Shown: positions 34,201-45,424, numbered from the stretch's first letter. The stretch: 64,000 nucleotides of DNA from Plotosus lineatus (GCA_024760905.1 CM045745.1:9641282-9705281), one strand, 5' to 3'. Notes: generated from the letters alone by a model not told the origin. Translations and numbers: made by a program.

Positions 34201-34998
34201 TAGTGCTTTTCGTGTAAATGACCGAGTTACTGTTGTTTCATGAGTTTTTTGAGTGTGCTCATTGCAACTTTATTTTTTGACTCAGGCTTTTAACCTTGTA
34301 TAAACATTTGTAAGATTATAACTCTGCTAAGAAGACATGGTCAACACGCACACACACACACACACACACACGATGCTCGGTGTGAGTGAAAAGAAGAAGC
34401 GAGCTCATGGCATGTGGTTGAGTGATATCGCAAAGGAATATGGCCAAACCTGTCTACAATTCGGATATATATTATTCGGATATAATATTGAAGCAGAAGG
34501 AGGCCTTAAAGGGTATGCTTTTATAATTTTTAAAGGGTTTATGGGGTAGTATTGGGGGCCTTGGAATGAATCACACGTTTTACATGTAAAATGCGGTTCA
34601 ATTTATGAAAAATCCAGGTTCTGAAACCGTTTCTGGAACGGATTAATTTTGTAAAGTGAGGTACCACTGTATGTGTGTAATGTTGGATAGTATAGGAATA
34701 CCTGACATACAGTAATGTTAAGTTCAGCTTTTACTTAAAAAAAGATCAGGTAAGGTTAAGGCATTCATTAAAGCCACCAGTAATATATCAGTGGCAGGTC
34801 CTCACGGTTGTGTGTGTGTGTGTTACCTTTGTAGAAGCCTTTTTTTTTGCAAGTTCCTGAAGAATCTGTACATGTGAAAACAACAGAATTTGGTTGAAAT
34901 CCGGCTGAGGTTGCATATAATATTTGGCAAGAAATGTTTGAGAATAATTTCAAAATCAAATTACAAACAATGAGCACACAAGCAGTAAAACATTTAAA

Positions 34999-35071
<73 letters not shown>

Positions 35072-38000
35072 TCTGTACCTTCATTCTGCAGTAAAGGACA
35101 GTTAGGACAAATCCATAGATAAACAGAATGGCATCCAAGGTATAGCAGATGTACGCTTCATCCATAGCAGCTTTCACAAGAAAATAAATAAAGTGTGTAA
35201 ATCATCCACTGACAAACAGTTCTAAAGGTCACCATTAAAGAGAAGTTGTCATGTCACAGTATAAAAAGCTTCCTAATAATATTAAAAAAGCATTTCTGTA
35301 CCCACTTAATCCTAATTAGGTTCGCAGGGAGGCTGTTGCCTATCCCAGCCGACTCTGGGCGAGGGCAGAGTACACTCTGGACAGCTCGCCAGGCCATCGC
35401 AGGGCGGAAACACACTGACGGCTATGCAGCTACTCTTGTCGAAAGTCAGCAATGGTTCTTTTACATGAACCTCGCACCACAGACAGTGAGAGACATGGCC
35501 AGCCTTTGATAACCCAGTTAGCTGTATTGGCGGCCAGAGAAAGTAGCGCAAACTACTTAAGGTGTCATCAAATGTTAAATGCTGAGAATCAAATTTGTGG
35601 AAAATAAGCTCACTCACTCACTCAATCACTCAGTCGCTCACTTATTTGCTGTACCACTTGTTCCTGAAAAGGTCATGGAGAGGCTGGTGCCTGTCTAAGC
35701 CAAGATGGGCAAAGGCAGGGTAAACCATGAAGAGCTCCCCAGACCATTGTAGGGCCACCATGTACGCCACCATTCACACTCACATCCATACTTAGGGACA
35801 ATTTGGTATAGCCAGTTACTAGAACGTACATGTCTTTGGACTGTGGGAGGAAACCAGAGTACCTGGAGGAAGCCCATATAATCCCAGATATAATGCAGAG
35901 TACAGTATATGCAAATTACACACAATAACACCCAAGTCTGGGACCCAAAACCCAGGCACTTCTTATTGTGAAACAGGCGTGTTAAATTAATCCATAACAT
36001 TAATGCACTTTTATTAAGCATGTATTCACTTGGCCTATAAAGTCATGTTTACACATCCATGGTTTTAAGGTACTGTATATATTCCATGACAGATGCATTA
36101 TAACTGAAGGAAATCATTTACAGCAAAATTAGAAATAAATATCTTTGTTTATTCTGGACTCCTGTTGTGGGAACATGCCCTACATTATTTCTGTTAATAG
36201 ATATGTGGGCAGTACATATAACAGGGAATTACAGTTAGCCACGGGCCAACACTCATGCAACACAAATTGATTCGCTCGTCCTTCGCCATATCAATACCAA
36301 CAATTAAATTTTTTAAAGAATGCCGTAGCTTTTAAAATCTAGTATATATAGTTCGTTTAAATTTTTTTAAATATGCGTCGGGGAAATTTGTGCTGAGGTA
36401 TAAAGAACATATAACAGGTATAAAATTATTCACTTCGCAGCCTCTCATTTATCTGTGTCCTGAAGTTAACAATGCAAAAACAGTCACTTGATATGATACC
36501 GTAAAACTAAAAAGCCCGACATACTTAAGCTGATGACATTCCCTTACTGGAAAAATAACTGACCATTAAAAAAAAAAGCGAATAAATCCTCTTTAATAAA
36601 TATTACATAATTCATTACATGTTTCTTTACAAAAGAATTCATGATAAAACTACCTGTTTTTTACTTTGTTAGTTAACATGTGATTGATATCTGTTTTTTT
36701 AGCTTTAGATTATGTCGTCCCCAGACAGAAACATATACCGTATGTATATAAAATGCGTTAACTTTATCGCAACCTCTTCAGTTCCTATAGCACTGTATTT
36801 CACATGCAACTGTACGTGTAAGCACTTTATTCTACATATTTATCTGTACACGTACTGATTATAGTGTTATACTCGTACATTTTACGCCCTCTGCATAAGT
36901 CTGTCTTCCTTTCAGCTTTTTCCCTTTTACTCGGGAGTCGCCACAGCGAATCATCTGATTCACACGTTTGATTTTGGCAGAGGTTTTTACGTCGGATGCC
37001 CTTCCCGTCACAACCCTTTTAGCAAGGGAGAGAAACACGCTGCATAAGTAATCAAGTAAAAAAAAATAATTTTTTAAGTGGATCCATGGCCTGCGGCTGT
37101 GAGTAAGTGACAAAAACAGATTTTTTTTTTTTTTTTTTTTTTTTCACAGACGGACAAAAACACAGCTCTTATTGTCTGAGAATTATTTGAAAAGTTTTTG
37201 GATCTGCTGTACATGGACATTCTAGTTCAAGTAAAAGTAAAAGGCTATGTAAACGTATGAAAACTAATTTATCCAAATACCGTTCAAAATGTTAGCAGAG
37301 TTATTTTCCTTATTATGTAAAATATTGTACATGTTTATCTTTAATTTCCATTAATTTAAGCCGAACTCTACAGTGATAATAAATAAAAATGAACTCGAAT
37401 GAACACATTCAAGAAGGGCAGTGCTCCGAGTTCTCACAGGACTATTTTAAGCAAATACTTAAATTGTCTTCATGTTTGTGACTAAGTGTGAAAATTTTTT
37501 TGATTTACTGAGTGCAAGTGCTAAAGTAAATTTAGATGCAATATTTTTTTATACATGTTCACATATCTAAGGTGCAGATTGACATACATGCAACAACCAT
37601 AATATAATATAATTTCATATAATATAATTTCATATAATATAATTTCATATAATATAATATAATGATGATGATTTCCTTTCAGATTTCCTCCTTTTTTTTA
37701 GGGGTCGCCACAGCGAATGGTTCGCATGTTTGATTTGGCGTAGGTTTTTACGTCGGATGCCCTTCCTGACACAACCCCTTTAGAAACGGACAGAAACACG
37801 CTGACGGCTTTGCAGCTCCTCTTTAGGAAAGTCAGCAATGGTTCTTTTACATGAACCCCTCACCATAGACAGTGAGACACATGGCCGGCCTTTGATAACC
37901 TAATTAGCTGCACTGGAGGGGACAGTGACAACCTTGTGGAGAGTGGGACTTGAACCCCCAACCTTCGGATCAGCGATCCAGCGCCATATAGCACCAGGCC

Positions 38001-38679
38001 ACCACTACCCCAATATAATACTGTACAATATAATAAACAGTGAGCGGCACGGTGACATAGTGGTTCTCCCAACTGCCTCACAGCAAGAAGCTCCTGGGTT
38101 CAATTCCCAGATCGGGGAGTTTCTGTGTAGAGGTTGCATGTTCTCCCCGTGCTTGCTTGGGTTTCCTCCCGCAGTCCAAAAACATGCACAGTAGATTAAC
38201 TGGCTTCGAAATTAATTGGTTTCAAATGGCCAAAAAGTCAATGGCATTTCAACAGGAGAGGGAGAGGATGCTTGAATATTAATATATTCAAGAAGCCAAC
38301 AGTTTGATTTGAAATCGTCCGCAACAACCTTCTGCTTCGTAATGTTTGCTGTAGGAACATTAATTATAAATACTGTCAACCCTTTGCTTTGGGTGTATAT
38401 GTCTGTGACTGTATTTGAGAGAGAAACTTTTTCCACTGACCTTCTGTGAACGTTTTTCTGTTATTGTTTGATTATGTATAAAAATCAGAAGACGAAATAG
38501 TCAGAAATTTTCTTCCAAGTACAATTAATGTAGAAATGTAGAAATATTTTTTTTTGCTGCTCAATAATATTTTGGTACAGAATTACACTGTACTGTCCTC
38601 TACAATCTGAATAAAAGAAATATTAAACTTTTAGGTTTGTAATCTTTGAGTAAGTTCTGAGATTATTCATACCATCAAA

Positions 38680-38737
<58 letters not shown>

Positions 38738-38970
38738 TATTGTGGAGGGATATTGGTTAAGGGTTGCCTGGTTCTGAGATGGTATCATTGACTGGTTTCC
38801 TCTGATAAATCATTTCTACTTAAATTTTAAAGTTAAACGATCTAAATCTAATCTTATCTTAATTAAATTAAATTTAAATGAATTCAATTAAAGTCTCATG
38901 ACTTACCAGCTTGCCCAATGGTCATCAAAAGAAGAAAGAGAAAAGTCAGGTTGAATCCAGGCTTTATCAT
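31146..38970 (-). CDS. fcer1g: FCER1G, Fc receptor gamma chain (ITAM adaptor), five coding exons
   Basis: Five small exons splice in frame to a predicted 92-residue protein (human FCER1G is 86). Residues 1-21 are a signal peptide ([21 protein letters not shown]). A very short ectodomain holds Cys30, placed like the Cys that links the human homodimer. One transmembrane helix (about 31-50) carries Asp34 in [19 protein letters not shown]; in the family this acid pairs with a basic residue of Fc or other immune receptors. The cytoplasmic tail ends with an ITAM, Y73-E-G-L then seven residues then Y84-E-A-I, the same YxxL/I spacing as the human chain. The family is phosphorylated by Src kinases and recruits Syk in myeloid and mast-type cells. 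The family has fish paralogues (fcer1g-like), so the exact orthologue name is less sure than the family. CD3-zeta is ruled out by the single ITAM. Confidence 0.88.
31390..31416 (-). CDS. fcer1g: FCER1G exon 4 (first ITAM tyrosine)
   Basis: Nine codons, SKRQDGVYE, between acceptor tcttgcag and donor GTAAGT. It aligns with the human KSDGVYT segment. Confidence 0.88.
32523..33055 (+). repeat. SINE family A, L2-like tail, 13-bp target duplication, itself interrupted
   Basis: GAATGATGGTAAG at 32510-32522 and 33056-33068 is a perfect duplication. The SINE (head 'cagtggtggcctcgtggt', body, L2-like tail) is split in its tail by the insert at 32841-33015. Confidence 0.88.
32841..33015 (-). mobile_element. 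175-bp unknown insert with (TTCA)n-type tail
   Basis: CTAAATAGGATTAA flanks it at 32827-32840 and 33016-33029. On the - strand it ends in a (TTCA) repeat, like a LINE/SINE 3' end. I do not recognise the body. Confidence 0.7.
33190..33830. other. (CA)n then unassigned intron sequence
   Basis: (CA)n at 33210-33235 and a TATG-rich tract to 33300; no gene feature seen up to the next transposon. Confidence 0.45.
33836..34669. mobile_element. Tigger-like element with CCAAT/GC-box repeats, TA target site
   Basis: Ends CAGTGGAACCTCAACTTATG and AAAGTGAGGTACCACTG are imperfect inverted repeats, with TA on both sides. 33970-34180 holds about three units of roughly 70 bp. (CA)n lies at 34341-34371. A short frame at 34379 ([20 protein letters not shown]) looks like a decayed transposase helix-turn-helix. 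Confidence 0.85.
34827..34865 (-). CDS. fcer1g: FCER1G exon 3
   Basis: Thirteen codons, [13 protein letters not shown], between acceptor acatgtacag and donor GTAACA. The three Lys codons lie in a run of nine A. The segment is not conserved with mammals, so this is the least certain exon, but phase and both splice sites fit. Confidence 0.72.
35000..35069. repeat. (TA)n microsatellite, about 35 units
   Basis: A nearly perfect TA tract of 70 bp in FCER1G intron 2, starting ten bases from the exon 2 donor. Confidence 0.95.
35079..35170 (-). CDS. fcer1g: FCER1G exon 2 (transmembrane)
   Basis: Acceptor cttgtgaaag is weak, but the 92-nt exon is in frame. It encodes [20 protein letters not shown] then [10 protein letters not shown]. 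The donor GTACAG is followed, ten bases later, by a long (TA)n. Confidence 0.92.
35295..35545 (-). repeat. SINE family A, L2-like tail
   Basis: Tail 'cctaattaggttcgcaggga' and the shared body; the head is lost. In FCER1G intron 1. Confidence 0.8.
35610..35985 (-). repeat. SINE family B
   Basis: L2-like tail, 'ctgtgggaggaaacc' body and a decayed tRNA-like head on the - strand. Confidence 0.65.
35990..36885. other. FCER1G intron 1, no feature seen
   Basis: AT-rich sequence without a recognisable repeat end or coding exon. Confidence 0.45.
36890..37045 (-). repeat. SINE family A, RTE-like tail only
   Basis: Carries the RTE-like tail (gactcccgagtaaaaggg and gacgggaagggcatccga on the - strand); body and head are missing. 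Confidence 0.75.
37600..37667. repeat. Minisatellite of TATAATATAATTTCA units
   Basis: About four units of 15 bp directly next to the following SINE. Confidence 0.85.
37668..38015 (-). repeat. SINE family A, RTE-like tail
   Basis: On the - strand: head 'ggggtagtggtggcctggtg', B-box-like GGTTCAAGTCC, body, then the RTE-like tail. Left and right flanks share an AATATAATA word, possibly a target duplication. Confidence 0.82.
38041..38208 (+). repeat. SINE family B, 3' truncated
   Basis: Head 'gagcggcacggtgacatagtgg' with 'gggttcaattccc', then 'tttcctcccgcagtcc' and 'acatgcacagtag'. The L2-like tail is missing. Confidence 0.75.
38682..38734. repeat. (TA)n microsatellite
   Basis: About 26 TA units, 170 bp downstream of FCER1G exon 1. 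Shorter TA tracts lie at 39394-39416, 39428-39457 and 39643-39668. Confidence 0.95.
38907..38970 (-). CDS. fcer1g: FCER1G exon 1 (signal peptide)
   Basis: ATG at 38970-38968, 21 codons plus one base, donor GTAAGT. The hydrophobic [14 protein letters not shown] ends with a plausible cleavage site. Confidence 0.85.
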
Positions 38971-39393
38971 AACTGAAACTTACAGAGAAAAGAGAACCTC
39001 ACGACATTGATGGACAGCTAGTTTTCAGGAAACTGACTAAAGCAGCGCGTGAGAGGCATACAACGGGAAGTTGTGGTATGTACGTGTCCGTTTCAAAGAT
39101 TAAGCCAACCCCACAACACAGTGATGGGGTAAAGAAAAAAAAATCCTCCGAGGCGTATACACCACTGTTCTCTTTAAACGATGAAAGTTGATTAATAAAC
39201 AGCGTCATAATTCTAAGTAACTTTCTGTACTCAAGGCAGCGAGATACCATAAACTGATTTCACTGTTTACTGTGTGAGGTTTGTGTCGCGTCCAATTATT
39301 TTAGTCTAGACCAGCGACTCAGATTTTTTAAAATACTCTACATTATTACATTTATTATGAAAACCAATGTTAGCACCTTGCAGCTATTCATTC

Positions 39394-39459
<66 letters not shown>

Positions 39460-39544
39460 TATACACACATCATGAATGAAAGGAAAAGTGTACAAGATGT
39501 ACAAGACAGTTTCATTTTCACCAATAGGCTATAATGCAATCCAG

Positions 39545-39640
39545 AGAGGTGTTTGAAAGGAAAAGGGGTTAGGGTGAGATGGAGGCAGATCATTTGCTGT
39601 GGTGACCCCTGAAGGAAACAGCCGAAAGGAAAATAAGAAG
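39545..39640 (+). mobile_element. RTE LINE 3' tail fragment
   Basis: Reads 'agatggaggcagatcatttg' and 'gacccctgaaggaaacagcc', the tail of the RTE elements here, ending in AAGAAG. Confidence 0.8.
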
Positions 39641-39641
39641 A

Positions 39642-39675
<34 letters not shown>

Positions 39676-39676
39676 T

Positions 39677-41018
39677 AGTCCCTTCTCAAAAAATTAGCAT
39701 ATTGTGATAAAGTTCATTATTTTCTGTAATGTACTGATAAAAATTAAACTTTCATATATTTTAGATTCAATACACACAATATTTCAGGTCTTTTATTGTT
39801 TCAGCCTGTGGCACTGCTGAGGTGTTACGGAGGCCCAGGATGCTTCGATAGCGGCCTTAAGCTCATCCACAGTGTTGGGTCTGGTGTCTCTCAACTTTCT
39901 CTTCACAATATCCCACAGATTCTCTATGAGCTTCAGGTCAGGAGAGTTGGCAGGTCAATTGAGCCCAGTAATACCATGGTCAGTAAACCATTTAGCAGTG
40001 GTTTTGGCACTGTGAGCAGGTGTCAGGTCGTGCTGAAAAATGAAATCTTCATCTCCATAAAACTTTTCAGCAGATGGAAGCATGAAGTGCTCCAAAATCT
40101 CCTGATTAGCGAGCTGCATTGTCCCTGCCCTTGATAAAACACAGTGGCCCAACACCAGCAGCTGACATGGCACCCCAGACCATCACTGACTGTGGGTACT
40201 TGACACTGGACTTCAGGCATTTTTGCGTTTCCTTGTCCCCAGTCTTCCTCCAGACTCTGGCACCTTGATTTCCGAATGACATGCAAAATTTGCTTTCATC
40301 CGAAAAAAGTACTTTGGACCACTGAGCAACGGTCCAGTGCTGCTTCTCTGTAGCCCAGGTCAGCCGCTTCTGCCGCTGTTTCTGGTTCAAAAGCGGCTTG
40401 ACCTGGAGAATGCGGCACCTGTAGCCCAGTCCACTGCTTCCACAGGTCCCCCAAGGTCTGGAATCGGCCCTTCTCCACAATCTTCCTCAGTGTCCGGTCA
40501 CCTCTTCTGGTTGTGCAGCGTTTTCTGCCACACTTTTTCCTCCCCACAGACGTCCCACTGAGGTGGCTTGATAGAGCACTCTGGGAACAGCCTATTCGCT
40601 CAGAGATTTCTTTCTGTGTCTTACCCTCTTGCTTGAGGGTGTCAATGATGTCCTTCTGGACAGCAGTCAGGTCGGCAGTCTTACCCATGATTGTGGTTTT
40701 GAGTAATGAACCAGGCTGGGAGTTTTTAAAAGCCTCAGGAATCTTTTGCAGGTGTTTAGAGTTAATTGGTTGATTCAGATGATTAGGTTAATAGCTCGTT
40801 TAGACTACCTGAACATCATATGCTAATTTTTTGAGATAGGAATTTTGGGTTTTCATGAGCTGTATGCCAAAATCATCAGAATTAAAACAATAAAAGACCT
40901 GAAATATTTCAGTTGGTGTGCAATGAATCTAAAATATATGAAAGTTTAATTTTTATCAGTACATTACAGAAAATAATGAACTTTATCACAATATGCTAAT
41001 TTTTTTTAGAAGGACCTG
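39677..41018 (-). mobile_element. Tc1-like transposon, complete ends, broken transposase
   Basis: Ends 'cccttctcaaaaaattagca' and 'tgctaattttttttagaagg' are inverted repeats next to TA. The transposase starts at 40688 on the - strand (MGKTADLTAVQKDIIDTLKQ) with helix-turn-helix region CSQSALSSHLSG. A deletion joins LWKQWTGLQ directly to the later segment, and several frame changes follow before the catalytic region. Non-functional as it stands. Confidence 0.88.
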
Positions 41019-41234
41019 TATATATGTATATATGAGAATCCTAAGCAACCTTTACTGGAGACAAACAGCTACTGTCAGAATAAATGGCTTTGAACTTCTC
41101 AAAAACGGAATGCATGACAATTTCGAAAAAAAAACAAGCTCCACCATGTAACATACACTGCCGTGGCGTGCAGGTCAAGCAAGTTGATAGGTTCAAATAC
41201 CTGGGTTATGTGCTGACATCTGATGGGAAATGTA

Positions 41235-42242
41235 GTAGAAACACCCAGAGCCACCGTGCACAGGCGTGTGCTGGAAATGGGCTACAGGTGCCACATTCCC
41301 CAGGTCAAGCCACTTTTGAATCAGAAACAACGGCAGAAGTGCCTGACCTGGGCTACAGAGAAGCAGCACTGGACTGTTGCTCAGTGGTCCAAAGTACTTT
41401 TTTCGGATGAAAGCAAATTTTGCATGTCATTCGGAAATCAAGGTGCCAGAGTCTGGAGGAAGACTGGGGAGAAGGAAATGCCAAAATGCCTGAAGTCCAG
41501 TGTCAAGTCCCCACAGTCAGTGATGGTCTGGGGTGCCATGTCAGCTGCTGGTGTTGGTCCACTGTGTTTTATCAAGGGCGGGGTCAATGCAGCGAGCTAT
41601 CAGGAGATTTTGGAGCACTTCATTCTTCCATCTGCTGAAAAGCTTTATGGAGATGAAGATTTCATTTTTCAGCACGACCTGGCACCTGCTCACAGTGCCA
41701 AAACCACTGCTAAATGGTTTACTGACCATGGTATTACTGTGCTCAATTGGCCTGCCAACTCTCCTGACCTGAAGCCCATAGAGAATCTGTGGGATATTGT
41801 GAAGAGAAAGTTGAGAGACACCAGACCCAACACTGTGGATGAGCTTAAGGCCGCTATCGAAGCATCCTGGGCCTCCGTAACACCTCAGCAGTGCCACAGG
41901 CTGATTGCCTCCATGCCACGCCCCATTGAAGCAGTCATTTCTGCAAAAGGATTCCCGACCAAGTATTGAGTGCATAACTGAACATAATTATTTGAAGGTT
42001 GACTTTTTTGTATAAAAAGCACTTTTTTTATTGGTCGGATGAAATATGCTAATTTTTTGAGATAGGAATTTTGGGTTTTCATGAGCTGTATGCCAAAATC
42101 ATCAGTATTAAAACAATAAAAGACCTGAAATATTTCAGTTGGTGTGCAATGAATCTAAAATATATGAAAGTTTAATTTTTATCATACATTACAGAAAATA
42201 ATGAACTTCATCACAATATGCTAATTTTTTGAGAAGGACTCG
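41235..42242 (+). mobile_element. Tc1-like transposon, left end missing, DDE domain open
   Basis: The right end 'tttttgagaaggactcg' precedes TA; the left part is lost. A 248-residue frame (41223-41969) begins in the flanking LINE sequence and runs through VETPRATVHRRVLEMGYRCH. It keeps the three catalytic positions: FSDES, FQHDLAPAHS and SPDLKPIENLWD. The first DNA-binding half is missing. Confidence 0.87.
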
Positions 42243-42331
42243 TATACTACAGAAATACGCAAATGCATAGCAACAGCCAAGGTCACCTTCAAAAAGTTAT
42301 CACCAATCATGACCAACAGAAACATTAAGAT

Positions 42332-44960
42332 CTTCTTCTTTCTTCTTCTTTTACTTTCGGCTGCTCCCTTCAGGGGTCGCCACAGCAAATCATCCGCCTC
42401 CACCTCACCCTGTCCTCCGCATCTTCTTTTCTGACTCCAACGACCTTCATGTCTTCCTTCACCACATCCATAAATCTCTTCTTCGGTCTTCCTCGAGGCC
42501 TTCTGCCTGGTAGTTCCAACCTCAGCATCCTACTGCCAATATACTCACTATCCCTCCTCTGTACATGTCCAAACCATCTCAATCTAGCCTCTCTGACTTT
42601 GTCTCCAAAACATCTTACGTGGGCTGTCCCTCTGATATACTCATTTCTGATCCTATCCATCCTCGTTACTCCCAGGAGAACCTCAACATTTTCATCTCCG
42701 CTACCTCCAGCTCTGCCTCCTGCCTTTTCCTCAGCGCCACTGTTTCTAAGCCATACAACATCGCTGGCCTCACCACCATCTTGTACACTTTTCCCTTCAT
42801 TCTTGCTGACACTCTCCTATCGCACATCACACCGGATACTTTTCTCCAACCATTCCAGCCTGCCTGCACACGCTTCTTCACCTCTTTTCCACACTCTCCA
42901 TTGCTCTGGATTGTTGAGCCTAAGTACTTAAAATCCTTCACCTTACAAGTTATCTCTGCTCCCTGTAACATCACCGTTCCTCCTGGGTCCTTCTCATTCA
43001 CACACATGTATTCTGATTTTCTGAGGCTAACCTTCATTCCTCTCCTTTCCAGGGCATACCTCCACCTCTCTAGATTTTCCTGCACTTGTTCTCTGCTCTC
43101 ACTACAGATCACGATGTCATCTGCAAACATCATAGTCCATGGAGATTCTTGTCTCACCTCGCCTGTCAGCCTGTCCAGCACCATAGCAAACAAGAACGGG
43201 CTCACAGCTGACCCTTGACGCAGCCCCACCTCCACCTCGAATTCGGCGGTCACACCGACAGCACACCTCACCACTGTCTTACATCTCTCATACATGTCCT
43301 GCACCACTCTAACATACTTCTCTGCCACTCCAGACTTCCTCATGCAATACCACAGTTCTTCTCTCGGCACCCTGTCATATGCTTTTTCCAGATCCACAAA
43401 GGCACAATGTAGCTCCCTCTGACCTTCTCTGTACTTCTCTATTAACATCCTCAAGGCAAACATTGCATCTGTGGTGCTCTTTCTTGGCATGAATCCAAAC
43501 TGTTGTTCACAAATGCTGACCTCTGCCCTTAGTCTAGCTTCCACTATTCTTTCCCATAACTTCATCGTATGGCTCATCAACTTTATCCCTCTGTAGTTGC
43601 TGCAACTCTGCACGTCTCCCTTGTTCTTAAAAATGGGCACCAGCACACTTCTCCTCCACTCCTCCGGCATCTGCTCACTCTCTAGTACCTTGTTGAATGT
43701 TATTGTCAGAAAATCTACTGCTCCCTCTCCTAGACACTTCCATACCTCCACAGGTATGTCATCGGGACCAACTGCCTTTCCATTCTTCATCCTCTTCAAT
43801 GCCCTTCTCACTTCACCCTTACTGATCTTTGCTACATCCTGCTCCTCAATGGTTACCTCTTCTACTCTTTTTTCTCTCTCATTTTCCTCATTCATCAGCT
43901 CTTCAAAATACTCTTTCCATCTTCCCAGCACACTTCTGTCATTAGTCAATACAGTTCCCTCTCTGTCCTTTATCAATCTAACTTGCTGCACGTCCTTCCC
44001 ATCTTTATTTCTCTGCTGTGCCAACCTGTATAGATCATTTTCTCCCTCTTTACTATCCAACCTATCATACAAGTCATCATACGCCCTCTGTTTGGCCTTA
44101 GCCACTGCTACTTTCGCCTTACGCTGTGTCTCCCTGTACTCCTGTTTACTCTCTTCGGTCCTCTCAATGTCCCACTTCTTCTTGGATAACCTTTTCCTTT
44201 GTACACACTCCTGCGCTTCCTCATTCCACCACCAAGTCTCCTTATCTACTTTCCTTCCAGAGGACACACCACGTACTCTCCTACCTGTGTCCCTGATCAC
44301 ATTTGCTGTGGTTGTCCAGTCATTTGGAAGCACTTCCTGGCCACCCAAAGCCTGTTTCAACTCCTCCTTGAAGACAACACGACACTCTTCCTTTTTCAGC
44401 TTCCACCACTTTGTCTTCTGCTCTGCCTTTGCCTTTTTCACCTTTCTCACCATCAGAGTCATCCTGCACACCACCATCCTATGCTGTTTGGCAACGCTCT
44501 CACCCACGATGACTTTGCAGTCACTGACTTCCTTCAAATTATATCGCCTACACAAGATGTAGTCTACCTGTGTGCGCCTACCTCCGCTTTCATAAGTCAC
44601 CCTATGCTCCTGTTTCTTCTCAAAGAAAGTATTCACCACAGCCATTTCCATCCTTTTTGCAAAATCTATCAACATCTGTCCTTCTGCATTCCTGTCCTGG
44701 ATACCAAACCTGCCCATCACTTCCTCGTCCCCTCTGTTTCCTGCCCCAACATGTCCATTGAAGTCTGCACCTATGACCACTCTTTCACCTCTGGGGGTAC
44801 TCTGCATCACTTCATCTAAGTCACTCCAGAATCTCTCCTTCTCTTCTAGCTCACATCCTGCCTGTGGGGCATAAGCACTAACAACATTGAGCATTACACC
44901 TTCAATTTCTAACTTGAGATTCATCACTCTGTCTGACACTCTTTTCACTTTTAGAACATT
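42332..44960 (-). mobile_element. RTE-type LINE, 5' truncated, nearly intact ORF, 17-bp target duplication
   Basis: AACAGAAACATTAAGAT at 42315-42331 and 44961-44977 bounds the element. The open frame on the - strand (44948-42666, 760 codons) covers part of the endonuclease (VVIGADFNGHVGAGNRGDEE) and the reverse transcriptase (KAVGPDDIPVEVWKCLG; FVDLEKAYDRVPREELWYCM; TMMFADDIVICSES with the FADD catalytic motif; FKYLGSTIQSNGECGKEVKK). It stops after MKMLRFSWE, and the rest (MDRIRNEYIRGTAHVRCFGD to RWRRMICCGDP) continues in another frame. Against the copy near 25827, two bases are missing here in a CT-rich run. The 3' end has an AAGAAG-type tail. This is LINE coding sequence, not a host gene. 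Confidence 0.92.
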
Positions 44961-45129
44961 AACAGAAACATTAAGATGGACACCAAATATAGAATATTAA
45001 AGGCTTGTGTATGGTCAGTTCTCTTGTATGGTGGTGAATGCTGGACAATCACCAACAACATAAAGAAGAAACTAGAAACAACAGAAATGTGGTTTTTAAG
45101 GAGGATATTAAAGATATCATGGAATGCAG

Positions 45130-45424
45130 CCATTATGGGGGGGGGGTCACTAACCAGTGTCTCTCCTTCTTATGGCGGTCCCAAGTCCGGATAAATGCAG
45201 AGGGTTGCGACAGGAAGGGCATCCGGCGTAAAACTTCTGCCACATTAAAAATGCAAATGGTCAAAACAAAACTCATACTGGATCGGTCAAGGCCCGGGTT
45301 AACAACGACCGCCATCAGTGCTGTCAACCAACAGGGTGCTGATGGAAATTGGACTACTGTTGGTCGAAGACATCGAAGAAGGAGAGGCGGGAGGTGTGTC
45401 TGTCGGGCTGTAGCGGTCAAGTGA
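45130..45424 (+). mobile_element. RTE LINE 5' fragment
   Basis: Matches the first ~300 bp of the element at 23700 (cactaaccagtgtctctcc, gacaggaagggcatccggcg, gtcaaggcccgggttaacaa) and breaks off at 45424. Confidence 0.85.

Larger units (their letters stand above)
41030..45129 (+). mobile_element. Degraded LINE split by Tc1 and RTE insertions
   Basis: Three pieces (41030-41234, 42243-42331 and 44961-45129) read on one strand as a C-terminal reverse-transcriptase region: TISKKKQAPPCNIHCRGVQV then QVDRFKYLGYVLTSDGKC; IRKCIATAKVTFKKLSPIMT; and RILKACVWSVLLYGGECWTI. KYLGY, LLYGGECWT and EMWFLRRIL are common non-LTR motifs. The frame continues across the RTE insertion. Confidence 0.8.

Noticed and set aside
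42666..44948. A 760-codon open frame that might be taken for a host gene
   Set aside because: It carries endonuclease and FADD reverse-transcriptase motifs, has 17-bp target duplications and related copies in the window: it is an RTE LINE.
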